Below the pieces are notes generated by a model, which made no database searches, was not told where the DNA came from, and saw nothing but the letters and a program-made list of their open reading frames with translations. DNA of 64,000 bases. It comes from Algivirga pacifica. Its GTDB lineage: Bacteria; Bacteroidota; Bacteroidia; Cytophagales; Flammeovirgaceae. The DNA lies in the NCBI RefSeq assembly GCF_039543525.1, contig NZ_BAABJX010000039.1, forward strand, positions 1-64,000, given 5' to 3'. The position numbers and the translations under genes were made by a program. Shown in pieces: positions 24,649 to 33,344 of this stretch. Position 1 is the first letter of the stretch, and every line of letters starts with the position of its first letter.

Positions 24649-25950
24649 ATGAAAAAACTTATTCATAAACTACAAGAAAAAAAATGGCTATTATGGGGGA
24701 TTACGTCTTTCCATGCCGTATTCTTAATTGTAGCTGTTCTTTTTTATAATCGCTTGCCATTTGCTTTGGGAGATGAGGTGACGCTTATTGAGATGACTTC
24801 TATTATGAAGAATACGCTTTTTAAGGTCGAAGAAAAGCCTCCTAAAGAACGCTTCTTGTTTATCAACTGCGCTTGGGAAAAGGATCTTATTCCTAAATTG
24901 GATGAGTACGGTTGGGAGATAGGAAAGATTGATATCACCGACCGTAATTCATTAGGGAAGTTTGTTCAGAAGATCAATCGTACCAATGCTCATGAATTGT
25001 TGTTGATGGATATACAGTTCTATATGCCTACGGCCAACGATTCTGTATTGGCAGCGGAGTTGCCCAAGCTTAAGAAAGGGTTAGTCTCTTATCACAAGGG
25101 AGCTGATAATAAGCCCCGCTATCCTATCTTTAAAGGAATTCCTCTAGGGTTGTCTGATATGGAGAGCCAGTTGAGAAGCAATCAGGATGATCTAGTGTTG
25201 AAGTATCACCTTATTCAAGGAGATAGCCTTAAAACAACTCCTTTGCGTATGTATGAGGAGATTCATCAGGATACATTGGAGCATGGACTCTTTTTTAATT
25301 CCCTGGGAGGCTATCCAATACTCAATGCTTATATCATTGAACACCCTATCCGTAAAAATGATCTATTCAATAAGGTAGATTCTCTCAGGTATCCTTATAT
25401 GCACTTGTCTGAAGTAATTAATATTTCAGATAAGCGTTTTGCCAAGATTGTTAAAGATAAGGTCATTGTTTTGGGAGACTTTGAGAACCTGGATATCCAT
25501 AGAACGATTTATGGTAAGCAACCAGGACCTCTTATTTTGGTCAATGCTTTTCTGGCTCTAGAGAATGGAGATAACCGCATCACTTATGCTTTCTTGCTAT
25601 TTATGTTTATCGGATTTGCTTTTGCTTCTTATAAGGCGATTGTTTATAAAGATCCAGTGACGACCTTTTTAGAGAGAAAGCTTTCGACTGATCACTTCTT
25701 GTTAGAGCTGACCAGAGATACTTTATTTTATTTGGTGTTCTTTGGTATCATGTCCCTGGTTTCTTATTTCTTCTTCAATATGCACTTAACCATATTGGTT
25801 TTGTCCTTTTATTTAAATGGACTGGAACAACTGATGATTTTCCTTCATGGAGAGGAAGATGAAAACCAAGAAGATAAGCAGGAGAGAGAAGGACAAATAC
25901 AGTCAGAAATACCTGTTGAAGTGGAAACAGTCGATAGAAAAGACGTATAA
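24649..25950 (+). CDS. CHASE2-like membrane sensor without output domain
   Basis: 433 aa. One transmembrane helix at about 14-33, then a periplasmic domain to about 310, then three closely spaced helices (about 313-334, 358-380, 382-400) and an acidic 40-residue cytoplasmic tail. This TM-domain-3xTM plan is that of CHASE2 receptors. The C-terminal part of the domain carries the family-like IVKDKVIVLGDFENLDIHR...GPLILVNAFLALENG. The usual histidine kinase, cyclase or AAA output is missing. It follows the two FecR-like genes on the same strand and is likely in one operon with them. The signal sensed is unknown. Assignment to CHASE2 is by pattern, not by search. Confidence 0.68.
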   Translation: MKKLIHKLQEKKWLLWGITSFHAVFLIVAVLFYNRLPFALGDEVTLIEMTSIMKNTLFKVEEKPPKERFLFINCAWEKDLIPKLDEYGWEIGKIDITDRNSLGKFVQKINRTNAHELLLMDIQFYMPTANDSVLAAELPKLKKGLVSYHKGADNKPRYPIFKGIPLGLSDMESQLRSNQDDLVLKYHLIQGDSLKTTPLRMYEEIHQDTLEHGLFFNSLGGYPILNAYIIEHPIRKNDLFNKVDSLRYPYMHLSEVINISDKRFAKIVKDKVIVLGDFENLDIHRTIYGKQPGPLILVNAFLALENGDNRITYAFLLFMFIGFAFASYKAIVYKDPVTTFLERKLSTDHFLLELTRDTLFYLVFFGIMSLVSYFFFNMHLTILVLSFYLNGLEQLMIFLHGEEDENQEDKQEREGQIQSEIPVEVETVDRKDV

Positions 25951-26187
25951 TTTACTAAAAATTATATTATATATAGTATAAATTGTACTTTTTTTAAAAA
26001 AATACAGTAAGGGAGTTGTTGCTTCTATTTATATCTATTAACATCGCAGTGACCTCTTGTATTTTTTAGATTCTAATCGGACGGATTTTGTAAGAGTTGG
26101 TTGAAATTAGTTAACAGATGTTGAACCGCGTGTGCCGATACCGGTCTATCTTATCAATCAGACTTATACATCAATCTAAAAAACATT

Positions 26188-26220
26188 AAAAAAGCCTCAT
26201 TTAGATGAGGCTTTTCTTTT
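26188..26220. terminator. bidirectional terminator
   Basis: AAAAGCCTCAT and ATGAGGCTTTT form an 11-bp perfect stem around TTAG, with A-rich and T-rich flanks. It serves the CHASE2-like gene and the convergent small gene. Confidence 0.85.
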
Positions 26221-26228
26221 TTCTGAGT

Positions 26229-26450
26229 TTAAGGATGATCCGTGTCGTCCTCCTCGTCTTCCCTTAATACATCTAGATCATCACGATCCTTGAGCTTTTT
26301 GTCAACAACAGTTCTATCCAGGAATCGATTCAGTTCATCAATGGAGTAAGTACTTTCGATTTCTCCGGAAGCATTGATACGAATGTCAAAGCCTTCCAGT
26401 TCAGAATTAACCTTTGGTTTTTTCTCCTTACGTTTTTTAAAACTTCTCAT
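26229..26450 (-). CDS. small conserved acidic-tailed protein
   Basis: 73 aa from the internal Met (MRSFKKRKEKK); eight further residues are possible upstream. A very basic N-terminus, a short central fold (LEGFDIRINASGEIESTYSIDELNRFLDRTV) and a highly acidic C-terminus (DVLREDEEDDTDHP). Small proteins of this design occur widely in Bacteroidota as uncharacterised conserved proteins. No signal peptide or membrane helix, so cytoplasmic. Function unknown. Confidence 0.7.
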   Translation of the reverse strand: MRSFKKRKEKKPKVNSELEGFDIRINASGEIESTYSIDELNRFLDRTVVDKKLKDRDDLDVLREDEEDDTDHP

Positions 26451-26474
26451 AGCGGATATTTTTTGGGTATACAC

Positions 26475-26900
26475 AAGCTTCCTTATGTAAGAAAGGTTGT
26501 GAAAATGTTAGTTGGCTATTGGTAGGGTTAAAAATGTCTACTAAACCTGCATGACAAGTTTAACCGGAAATAATAATAGTTCATTTACAGGATTGTCTGT
26601 ACTTAAATATACTTATTTTTTTATAAAGAGTCTTATTGATTGTTAATTAAAGAGGTTGATTATAAGGATTTTAAGTTTCTCTTTGGATTTAATTGATAAG
26701 GGAAGGTTGTTAATAGATTGCTTCAAAAGAGGGTATATATTTGGAAATATGTCAATAGACTTCCGTTTTTGCGTATAAATTGAGAAAAACTTACAGTGCG
26801 TATTGCGACTGCTATTTTTACAAATATTTACTAGTGTTTACGGCTATTGATTATACAATAGGTTATGTGAAAGTAAACATTGTTATGCTGATGGATTTTT
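26475..26900. other. AT-rich region upstream of the ABC exporter
   Basis: About 425 bp without a gene. It contains a full TAnnTTTG match (TATATTTG at 26736-26743) about 160 nt before the ABC ATPase, with a TTG 15 nt further upstream, which is short for a -33 element. No repeat family member or RNA gene was recognised. Confidence 0.35.
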
Positions 26901-27800
26901 ATGATTGAGGTAAAAGGATTGACAAAGTGTTTTCAAGGGCATACCGCTTTGAATCAAGTTACTTTTAAAGTGCCCTCAGGAAGTATCGTCGGTTTGTTAG
27001 GACCTAATGGAGCCGGAAAAACTTCCTTGATTCGTATCCTAAACCAAATTTACCTACCAGATGAAGGGGAAGTGTATATTGATGGTCGGAACTTGAAAAA
27101 GGAAGATGCATTTCTTATGGGGTATTTGCCGGAAGAAAGAGGGCTTTACCGTAAGATGAAGGTAAAGGAACAGTTATTATACCTTGGCCGCCTTAAAGGA
27201 CTTCAACAGAAGGAAGCATTGCAGCGTATTGCCTTCTGGCTAAAGAGACTCAAGATAGAGCAATGGGAGAATACCTATGTCGAGAGTCTTTCTAAAGGAA
27301 TGCAGCAGAAAATACAGTTTATCGCAACGGTTTTGCACCAACCCCGATTGATTGTGTTGGACGAGCCATTCTCTGGCTTCGACCCCATCAATGCAGAGAT
27401 GATTAAGAAAGAAATCCTTCGATTGCATCAGGAGGGTGCGACGATTATCCTATCTACCCACCGTATGGAATCGGTCGAAGAACTATGCCAGTATGTGGTG
27501 TTGTTGCATCAGTCTAATAAAGTGTTAGAAGGGGAGGTAAGTCATATCAAGGAGCAGTTTAAGGAAAATCAATACCTGTTGGAGTCCAAGACCCCTATTC
27601 GTTGGGAAGGAATACCCGTAAAAGTCTTGAAAGAGGTCGATATTGTGACCGGAAAGCAGTATACCTTGTCTTTGGAAGAGGTATCTACTTCAGAACTTTT
27701 GTTAAATGTCGCTTCCCAAGTAGAAATCACCCGTTTTGAAGAGCGTATTCCCAGTATGCAGGAGATTTTTATGAAAGCAACGCTTTTTAATGAAGAATGA
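26901..27800 (+). CDS. ABC transporter ATP-binding protein, NatA type
   Basis: 299 aa. Walker A GPNGAGKTS (residues 34-42), signature LSKGMQQK, Walker B LIVLDEPFSGFD and H-loop STHRMESVEEL are intact. The C-terminal extension with an EVSTSELLLNV-like block is typical of the NatA/YhaQ subgroup that pairs with ABC-2 permeases carrying a large extracellular loop. Probable function: ATP-driven export (sodium, peptide or lipid; not resolvable). The last residues FNEE and the stop codon are encoded by the first unit of an AATGAAG heptamer array, a sign that the repeat has replaced the native 3' end. Confidence 0.92.
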   Translation: MIEVKGLTKCFQGHTALNQVTFKVPSGSIVGLLGPNGAGKTSLIRILNQIYLPDEGEVYIDGRNLKKEDAFLMGYLPEERGLYRKMKVKEQLLYLGRLKGLQQKEALQRIAFWLKRLKIEQWENTYVESLSKGMQQKIQFIATVLHQPRLIVLDEPFSGFDPINAEMIKKEILRLHQEGATIILSTHRMESVEELCQYVVLLHQSNKVLEGEVSHIKEQFKENQYLLESKTPIRWEGIPVKVLKEVDIVTGKQYTLSLEEVSTSELLLNVASQVEITRFEERIPSMQEIFMKATLFNEE

Positions 27801-27907
27801 GAAATGAAGAATGAGGTTTTCGTTGGGTGACCACATGGGGGCGCCCGTACCTTTCACCTTATACCTCTTACTTTATACCTATTACCTTATTATACCTCTT
27901 ACTTTAA
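27789..27907. repeat. heptanucleotide arrays overlapping the natA-like stop
   Basis: Four AATGAAG/AATGAGA units (27789-27816) overlap the ABC ATPase stop codon. A second array of ACCTTAT/ACCTCTT/ACTTTAT units (27849-27907) carries a single 3-nt slip in the middle and ends 2 bp before the permease start. The spacer between the genes is thus almost wholly repeat. Confidence 0.8.
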
Positions 27908-27909
27908 CC

Positions 27910-29199
27910 ATGAATGTTTTTTTAATTATTCAGAGAGAATACATCACTAGAGTTAGAAAACGATCGTTCCTGATTATGTCTATACTGGGACCTCTCTTGG
28001 TGGCGGGCTTTTATGCTATCATTATCTGGAGTGCTGTTACAGCTAATGGCCCTCAGCAGATTGCGATTTATGATGAAGAAGGTTTACTCTACAAGGCTTT
28101 TGGAAATACAACATCTCAAGGGCATTACTTCCGAATTAATCAAGAAGAGTTTCAGCAGCAGAAGCAAGGCATGGGAGAGTTATATTACGATGCGATCTTG
28201 CATGTAGTATCCAAACGTCAGGAGGCTGGATTACCTATTGTTCGGTTATACTGTGGTAGCAAACTGAATAATCAGGTATTGGCGCATATTCAAGAAGAAG
28301 TCAACAAGTCAATACGCCGGATTAAGCTAAAGCGAGCAGGATTGTCGGAAAGGGAAGTGGAGGGACTGGAAGAAGATTATACGATGATGGTGATTGACCT
28401 GACAAAAGAGGGGAACGCTGCCTCGGAGGATGAGTTGGTTTCTGTTGTTGGTTTTTTGGGAGGATTAGTAGTCTACCTATTTATCTTTATGTATAGTGTA
28501 CAGGTAATGAAGGGAGTGATGGAAGAGAAGCAAAACAGAATTATTGAAGTAATGATCTGTAGTGTACGTCCTCTGGAACTGATGATGGGCAAGGTTTTGG
28601 GGATTGCTGCAGTTGGACTCACGCAAATAGGGATATGGATTGTTTTGATCACATCATTATCTTTAGGAGTTACCTTGTTTCTTGGAATAGATCCTTCAGA
28701 GGTAACAACTTCTTCTGCGGTTGTGGCAGGGACAGTGGCAGGTACCGAGTGGTCTCAGTTAATACAATCTATTGCACAGATTGATTTTATGCTCTTGGGA
28801 GGATGCTTTATTTTCTACTTTTTGATTGGGTACCTGAGTTATGCCGCTCTTTTTGCAGCTATAGGAGCTGCTGTGGATGCAGATACGGATACACAGCAAT
28901 TTTTGTTACCTGTAAGTATGCCGTTGGTCCTATCTATTGCGCTGTCAGGAAGTATTATGGTGGCTCCGGAAGGTGATTTGGCGGTATGGCTATCCATGAT
29001 CCCATTGACTTCCCCTGTGGCAATGATGATTCGAGTTCCTATGCTTGGTTATGATTGGCAAATTTTAGTGTCCATGGCACTATTGCTTATCTTCTTTTTT
29101 GGGGTTACGGTCATTGCGTCCAAAATTTACCGTATAGGTATCTTGGTACATGGAAAAAAAATCAGTTATCAGGAGTTGTTGAAATGGCTCCGTGCTTAG
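27910..29199 (+). CDS. ABC-2 type permease, NatB type
   Basis: 429 aa from the Met of MNVFLIIQREYITRVRKRSF; the upstream in-frame reading is translated repeat and not credible. One N-terminal helix (about 21-45), a large extracellular domain to about 185, then five C-terminal helices. The cytoplasmic segment VMKGVMEEKQNRIIEVMICSVRPLELMMGKVLGI is the conserved ABC-2 permease block, and SYAALFAAIGAAVDADTDTQQ is also typical. It works with the ATPase encoded directly upstream. Substrate unknown. Confidence 0.9.
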   Translation: MNVFLIIQREYITRVRKRSFLIMSILGPLLVAGFYAIIIWSAVTANGPQQIAIYDEEGLLYKAFGNTTSQGHYFRINQEEFQQQKQGMGELYYDAILHVVSKRQEAGLPIVRLYCGSKLNNQVLAHIQEEVNKSIRRIKLKRAGLSEREVEGLEEDYTMMVIDLTKEGNAASEDELVSVVGFLGGLVVYLFIFMYSVQVMKGVMEEKQNRIIEVMICSVRPLELMMGKVLGIAAVGLTQIGIWIVLITSLSLGVTLFLGIDPSEVTTSSAVVAGTVAGTEWSQLIQSIAQIDFMLLGGCFIFYFLIGYLSYAALFAAIGAAVDADTDTQQFLLPVSMPLVLSIALSGSIMVAPEGDLAVWLSMIPLTSPVAMMIRVPMLGYDWQILVSMALLLIFFFGVTVIASKIYRIGILVHGKKISYQELLKWLRA

Positions 29200-29537
29200 A
29201 TTGAAAGTTTGAAAAAGAGTAATACTCAGGCAACCAACACGGAGTAAAATATCAATGAATTGGTGACTTTGGTCATGTTATCAAAAGAGAAGAGGTAAAA
29301 GACGAAAAACATTCTTGGATACCTATAGTTATAGGTGTTACAAAAGCAGAATAAAAGGTGTTCTGTGTAAGAATCTTACTTTCTTGGAAATGAGTATATT
29401 CCATGCTTTTTTTAGCGAATATATTGGAATTTCCCAATTCAAACTGATAAAAATACTTTCATTCGGGACGGAAGTGTTTTATATTTGCAGCAAAATATTG
29501 GATTTATATAATTTTATAAACATCAATTAAGGTCAAA
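29200..29537. other. intergenic region with nqrF promoter
   Basis: 338 bp. It contains a short hairpin (ACCTATA/TATAGGT near 29320-29336) and the nqrF promoter described separately. A 71-codon reading frame inside it has no start context or sensible composition and was not accepted. Confidence 0.4.
29480..29487 (+). promoter_or_regulatory. Bacteroidota -7 box of nqrF
   Basis: TATATTTG, a full match to TAnnTTTG, 50 nt before the nqrF ATG. The -33 position carries TTTC instead of TTTG. Confidence 0.55.
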
Positions 29538-30845
29538 ATGGATATTCAATTTGTAGTAGTAGGTGCAGCGATTGTAGCCTTTACCGCGATTATCCTGTTG
29601 TTGGTGTTCATCCTTCTATTTGCACAAAAGAAATTGGTGCAAAGCGGACCGGTGAAACTACTGATCAACGGAGAAAGAGAGGTAGAGGTTTCTGCAGGCG
29701 GTACTCTGCTTACCACTCTCTCTGCGGAGAAGATCTTTTTGCCTTCTGCTTGTGGTGGAGGTGGTACCTGTGCCATGTGTAAGTGTAAGGTGACTGATGG
29801 TGGTGGCGACGTATTGCCAACAGAGGTTGGGCACCTGAGCAGAACTGAGCAGCAGGAAAAAGTAAGACTTGCTTGTCAGGTGAAGGTGAAACAAGACATG
29901 CATGTCGAGATTCCGGAAGAAATCTTCGGTATCAAGAAGTGGGAGTGTGAGGTCGTTTCTAACTATAACGTAGCTTCTTTCATTAAAGAGTTCGTTGTGA
30001 AACTTCCAGAAGGAGAAACACTAGACTTCCAAGCAGGTGGTTACATCCAAATTGACGTTCCTGCGATCGAGGTTGATTTCAAGGATATTGATATTACAGC
30101 TCACCCTCGTATGGGTAAGAAGCCTGATGAGTATCAACAAGAGTGGGACAAGTTCGGTCTTTGGGATCTGAAGATGAAGAACGATGAGCCTATCTTTAGA
30201 GCTTACTCTATGGCCAACCACCCTGCAGAAGGTGATATCATCATGTTGAACATTCGTATCGCTACGCCACCTTGGGATAGAGCTAAGAACAATTGGATGG
30301 ATGTAAATCCAGGTATCTGTTCTTCTTACGTATTCTCAAGAAAGCCGGGTGATAAAGTAACGATCTCTGGTCCTTACGGAGAATTCTTTATCAAAGATAC
30401 GGACAAGGAAATGATTTACGTAGGTGGTGGTGCTGGTATGGCGCCAATGAGATCGCACCTATTCCACCTGTTCCACACGTTGAAGTCAGGTAGAAACGTA
30501 ACATTCTGGTATGGTGGTCGTTCGAAAAGAGAGCTATTCTATATCGAAGACTTCCAGAATATCGAGAAAGAATTCCCTAACTTCAAGTTCTACATGGTAC
30601 TTTCAGAGCCATTGCCAGAAGATAACTGGAAGGTGAAGAAAGACATGCACGACGCAGAAGGTGATGGATTCCTAGGTTTCGTACACCAGGCATTGATCGA
30701 TAACTACTTGGGGCAGCATGCTGAACCAGAAGAAGTAGAATTCTACTTCTGTGGTCCTCCAATGATGAACGCAGCAGTAGTGAAAATGTGTGAAGACTTC
30801 GGTGTTCCACCAGAAAATGTATTGTTTGACGACTTCGGTGGTTGA
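29538..30845 (+). CDS. nqrF: Na+-translocating NADH:quinone reductase subunit F
   Basis: 435 aa. One N-terminal membrane helix (about 5-28) is followed by a plant-type 2Fe-2S domain with Cys72, Cys78, Cys81 and Cys113. FAD-binding (RAYSMANHP) and NADH-binding (GGGAGMAPMRSH) domains come next, and the protein ends DDFGG as NqrF proteins do. It accepts electrons from NADH and passes them into the sodium-pumping complex in the inner membrane. The gene has its own promoter and terminator, and none of nqrA-E lies within the 29 kb upstream or 33 kb downstream visible here. Codon usage is that of a highly expressed gene. Confidence 0.95.
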   Translation: MDIQFVVVGAAIVAFTAIILLLVFILLFAQKKLVQSGPVKLLINGEREVEVSAGGTLLTTLSAEKIFLPSACGGGGTCAMCKCKVTDGGGDVLPTEVGHLSRTEQQEKVRLACQVKVKQDMHVEIPEEIFGIKKWECEVVSNYNVASFIKEFVVKLPEGETLDFQAGGYIQIDVPAIEVDFKDIDITAHPRMGKKPDEYQQEWDKFGLWDLKMKNDEPIFRAYSMANHPAEGDIIMLNIRIATPPWDRAKNNWMDVNPGICSSYVFSRKPGDKVTISGPYGEFFIKDTDKEMIYVGGGAGMAPMRSHLFHLFHTLKSGRNVTFWYGGRSKRELFYIEDFQNIEKEFPNFKFYMVLSEPLPEDNWKVKKDMHDAEGDGFLGFVHQALIDNYLGQHAEPEEVEFYFCGPPMMNAAVVKMCEDFGVPPENVLFDDFGG

Positions 30846-30866
30846 TCCGTACAGTATAGATATGCG

Positions 30867-30899
30867 AAAAGCCTTGGTAGCAATACCAAGGCTTTTTTT
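30867..30899 (+). terminator. rho-independent terminator of nqrF
   Basis: A 12-13 bp stem (AAAAGCCTTGGTA / TACCAAGGC) with GCAA loop and seven T, 22 bp after the stop. Confidence 0.92.
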
Positions 30900-30969
30900 A
30901 ATGAAGAATTAAGAATTAAAAATGAAGAGTAATTAATAATTCCTCATTCTTCATTATTAATTCTTAATT
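30900..30969. repeat. heptanucleotide array (10 units, foldback)
   Basis: Ten 7-bp units in unbroken register starting at the last base of the nqrF terminator: AATGAAG and AATTAAG kinds, then complementary CTTCATT and CTTAATT kinds. The halves can pair. Confidence 0.85.
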
Positions 30970-31044
30970 ATAACAATTTCGTTGATCCATTGTATGCGTT
31001 CAACCACTAAGCTCCCACTTCCCTGTTTTCCGTTACGTGATTTG

Positions 31045-31065
31045 AAAAGCAGACTCCTGCTTTTT
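31045..31065 (+). terminator. hairpin with T-run in the nagA leader
   Basis: AAAAGCAG/CTGCTTTT stem (8 bp) with a 4-nt loop and five T, about 150 nt upstream of nagA. No gene ends just before it, so it may be an attenuator in the nagA leader or a second barrier after nqrF. Confidence 0.55.
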
Positions 31066-31216
31066 GGGTATTTCCACTCTGAGAAGTGAAATGTCACTAT
31101 TTTCAGTGAACCTACTATTGAAGGTTTTTTCGTTATTTAGTGCTACCAAATATGGGAATTACATCATCTCGTCCTTGTTCAATAAACAAACACAATCGAA
31201 AAGACCACACATATAT

Positions 31217-32380
31217 ATGAAGCTCATCAAAAATGTCACCGTTGTTTCTCCAGATGTATATATGCCAAAAGCATCTATCTTGGTAGATGGGGATATAATC
31301 ATTAAGGTTTTTGCACCGGGAAAAGAAACTCCTTTTACTTCTGAGGTGATTGATGGAGAGGGTTTGATGGCAATGCCTGGTTTTTTTGATATCCATACAC
31401 ACGGTACGTTGGGTGCCGATGTGATGCATGGAGAGGAAGAGGCTATTCGTAAAATTGCGAAGGGAAAGATAAGTGAAGGGGTAACGTCTTTTTTGCCTAC
31501 TACCTTGACTGCCCCTTTTGAAGATTTGCAAAAGGCAATGAGGGCTGTGGCAGATTATGCGGAGAATAGGGCATATGCAAAAGTACCAGGAGTGCATATC
31601 GAAGGACCGTACATTAATGAAAATTGTGCAGGAGCACAGAATCCGGCCTTTATTCGTTTACCCAACACTCAGGAAATTGAAGCTCTGAATAATTTATATA
31701 ACATCAGCGTTGTTTCGCTGGCAGTAGAGAAACAGGGGGCAATGGAGTTTGTTCATGATATGTCTAAGCAGGGTATTATGTGCTCCGCTGCCCATACTGC
31801 TGCCACTTACCATCAGTTGAAGTCGGCAAAGCGTAATGGATTGCGCCACCTAACACATTACTGTAATCAAATGACACCTTTGCACCACCGTGAAATAGGA
31901 TTGGTAGGTGCTGGTATTATGGAGAGTGATCTTAAACTGGAGCTTATTTGTGATAAGATCCATCTGTCTCCAGAGATGATACAGTTGATCTTTAAGGTGC
32001 AAGATATCGATAACCTTATGTTGATTACCGATTCTATGGAAGCATCCGGACTGGAAGATGGTCGATATGATATTGGTGGTCTGGCTGTAAATGTGCAAGA
32101 AGGAGTGGCAACATTGGATAGTGGTAACTTAGCAGGAAGTACCTTGAAGTTTAATGTAGGTCTAAGAAATATTTATCAGTTGACTGGTATCCCTCTAGAG
32201 AAGCTAGTGAAGACTACTTCATATAATCAGGCGAAGAGTTTGGGAATGGAGGGAATAGGAAAGATAGAAGCAGGCTACAAAGCGGATTTGGTCTTACTGG
32301 ATAATGACTTTGAAGTGGTACAAACCTACATCGATGGAGAACTAACCTATGATGCTGCAAGTATTCAGGAGCACCAATAA
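31217..32380 (+). CDS. nagA: N-acetylglucosamine-6-phosphate deacetylase
   Basis: 387 aa from the Met of MKLIKNVTVV; the upstream frame adds 51 non-homologous residues. The amidohydrolase motif FDIHTHG (His60, His62), GVHIEGPYI (Glu129), AAHTAAT (His193), LTHYCNQMTPLHHR (His214) and catalytic ITDSMEASG (Asp272) are all present. It removes the acetyl group from GlcNAc-6-phosphate in amino-sugar catabolism or peptidoglycan and chitin-fragment recycling. No nagB or transporter is adjacent, so the gene is solitary. Confidence 0.95.
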   Translation: MKLIKNVTVVSPDVYMPKASILVDGDIIIKVFAPGKETPFTSEVIDGEGLMAMPGFFDIHTHGTLGADVMHGEEEAIRKIAKGKISEGVTSFLPTTLTAPFEDLQKAMRAVADYAENRAYAKVPGVHIEGPYINENCAGAQNPAFIRLPNTQEIEALNNLYNISVVSLAVEKQGAMEFVHDMSKQGIMCSAAHTAATYHQLKSAKRNGLRHLTHYCNQMTPLHHREIGLVGAGIMESDLKLELICDKIHLSPEMIQLIFKVQDIDNLMLITDSMEASGLEDGRYDIGGLAVNVQEGVATLDSGNLAGSTLKFNVGLRNIYQLTGIPLEKLVKTTSYNQAKSLGMEGIGKIEAGYKADLVLLDNDFEVVQTYIDGELTYDAASIQEHQ

Positions 32381-32426
32381 GAAGTAACTATAGTAGTTAA
32401 GATTGAAGTTGTAGTATGATGTTAGT

Positions 32427-32450
32427 TTATTGGTTATCGCTTATCGTTTA
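32427..32450. repeat. heptanucleotide array (3-4 units)
   Basis: TTATTGG, TTATCGC and TTATCGT in register, just upstream of hairpin array A2. Confidence 0.6.
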
Positions 32451-32465
32451 ATTAAACAACCGACA

Positions 32466-32626
32466 GTTGAGGCGGCTTACGCCGCTGGTTGAGTAGCACT
32501 GCGTGCTGTTGAGTTTCACCTTCGGTGAGTTGAGCCTTTGTTTATAATGTAGCTAAATCTCAACGGAGCGAAGCTCCTCTCAACAGCACGCAGTGCTACT
32601 CAACCAGCGGCGTAAGCCGCCTCAAC
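32466..32626. repeat. family A hairpin array A2
   Basis: A 161-bp foldback array between the convergent nagA and BLUF genes. Left arm: GTTGAG spacers with hairpins GCGGC-TTAC-GCCGC, AGCAC-TGC-GTGCT and TCACC-TTC-GGTGA. Right arm: CTCAAC spacers with GGAGC-GAA-GCTCC, then the complements of the two outer left hairpins. The innermost hairpins of the two arms are unrelated, so modules seem to be exchanged independently. Confidence 0.9.
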
Positions 32627-32650
32627 AACATGAGTCACTCATGTTTTTTC

Positions 32651-33085
32651 TTATATATTGACTAGTAAAAAACGACGCAAAATACTCATTCCTTCATCGG
32701 AGTTTAGAGGCCCCCTGCCTAGCATTAAGTCTTCTATATCCTTATGTAGATTCGAGTATTCCGATTCCGATAATAAATCTACGTGGTCCAAGTCCTTATA
32801 GGCCATACTCCATTCAGTAAAAGCTCTCTCTTTAATGGGGCCGGAGTGTCTCATCATAGCCCCTCCGTGTCTTTTGTCTTTTTTAATATGCTCATACAAT
32901 TCCATGACATCTTCTTTGTTTCCTTCCAGACATTGAAAGAAACGTTTATTGGTGTGGATTAGTAGTCCAGTGATGTTTTTCTTGGCATTGTTGCTTTGAC
33001 AGGTATTCAGGATTTTCTCGATTTCCAGTTGATCACATTGAGGGGTACGAGCACTGGTGTAGATCAGGCGAAATAGTTTTTCCAT
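32651..33085 (-). CDS. short BLUF-domain blue-light sensor
   Basis: 144 aa. A BLUF fold occupies residues 1-95 with all flavin-pocket residues at a constant offset of 12 from AppA: Tyr9, Asn33, Gln51, Trp92 and Met94. LIYTSAR opens the domain and ITGLLIHTNKRFFQCLEG covers the core. The remaining 50 residues form a helical tail (the usual BLUF cap plus ILRRFLLVNI) with no enzyme attached, so it must signal by protein contact. No obvious partner is adjacent; convergent nagA and a divergent exported protein flank it. Light sensing is well supported, output unknown. Confidence 0.92.
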   Translation of the reverse strand: MEKLFRLIYTSARTPQCDQLEIEKILNTCQSNNAKKNITGLLIHTNKRFFQCLEGNKEDVMELYEHIKKDKRHGGAMMRHSGPIKERAFTEWSMAYKDLDHVDLLSESEYSNLHKDIEDLMLGRGPLNSDEGMSILRRFLLVNI

Positions 33086-33344
33086 AGATATTTAATAGGG
33101 TTGTAGTGAATAGGGGTTTGATAAGGATTAATATAAGGATACTAATTCTTACTATACAAGAGTTAATATTTAGAAGAAGGTAAGAGAGCGTGTGATTTGA
33201 AGCTGAAAATAGATAGAAAGTCAATCTTACGGTCTGTTTTAGATAAATTGAACGTGGGATAAGTTGAAAAAGCGCTATTTTGTGAATTGTAAGATATAAG
33301 GTGTTCTTATAAAGAAATGAATGACGATAATATTATTCTGGAGG

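Noticed and set aside
29315..29530. 71-aa protein upstream of nqrF
   Set aside because: It overlaps the nqrF promoter, has odd composition and no recognised homology pattern.
31064..31216. N-terminal extension of NagA
   Set aside because: The 51 extra residues have no family support and the amidohydrolase N-terminus matches from the Met at 31217.
31133..31597. 154-aa reading frame on the strand opposite nagA
   Set aside because: It lies antisense to a clear nagA gene and is a composition shadow.
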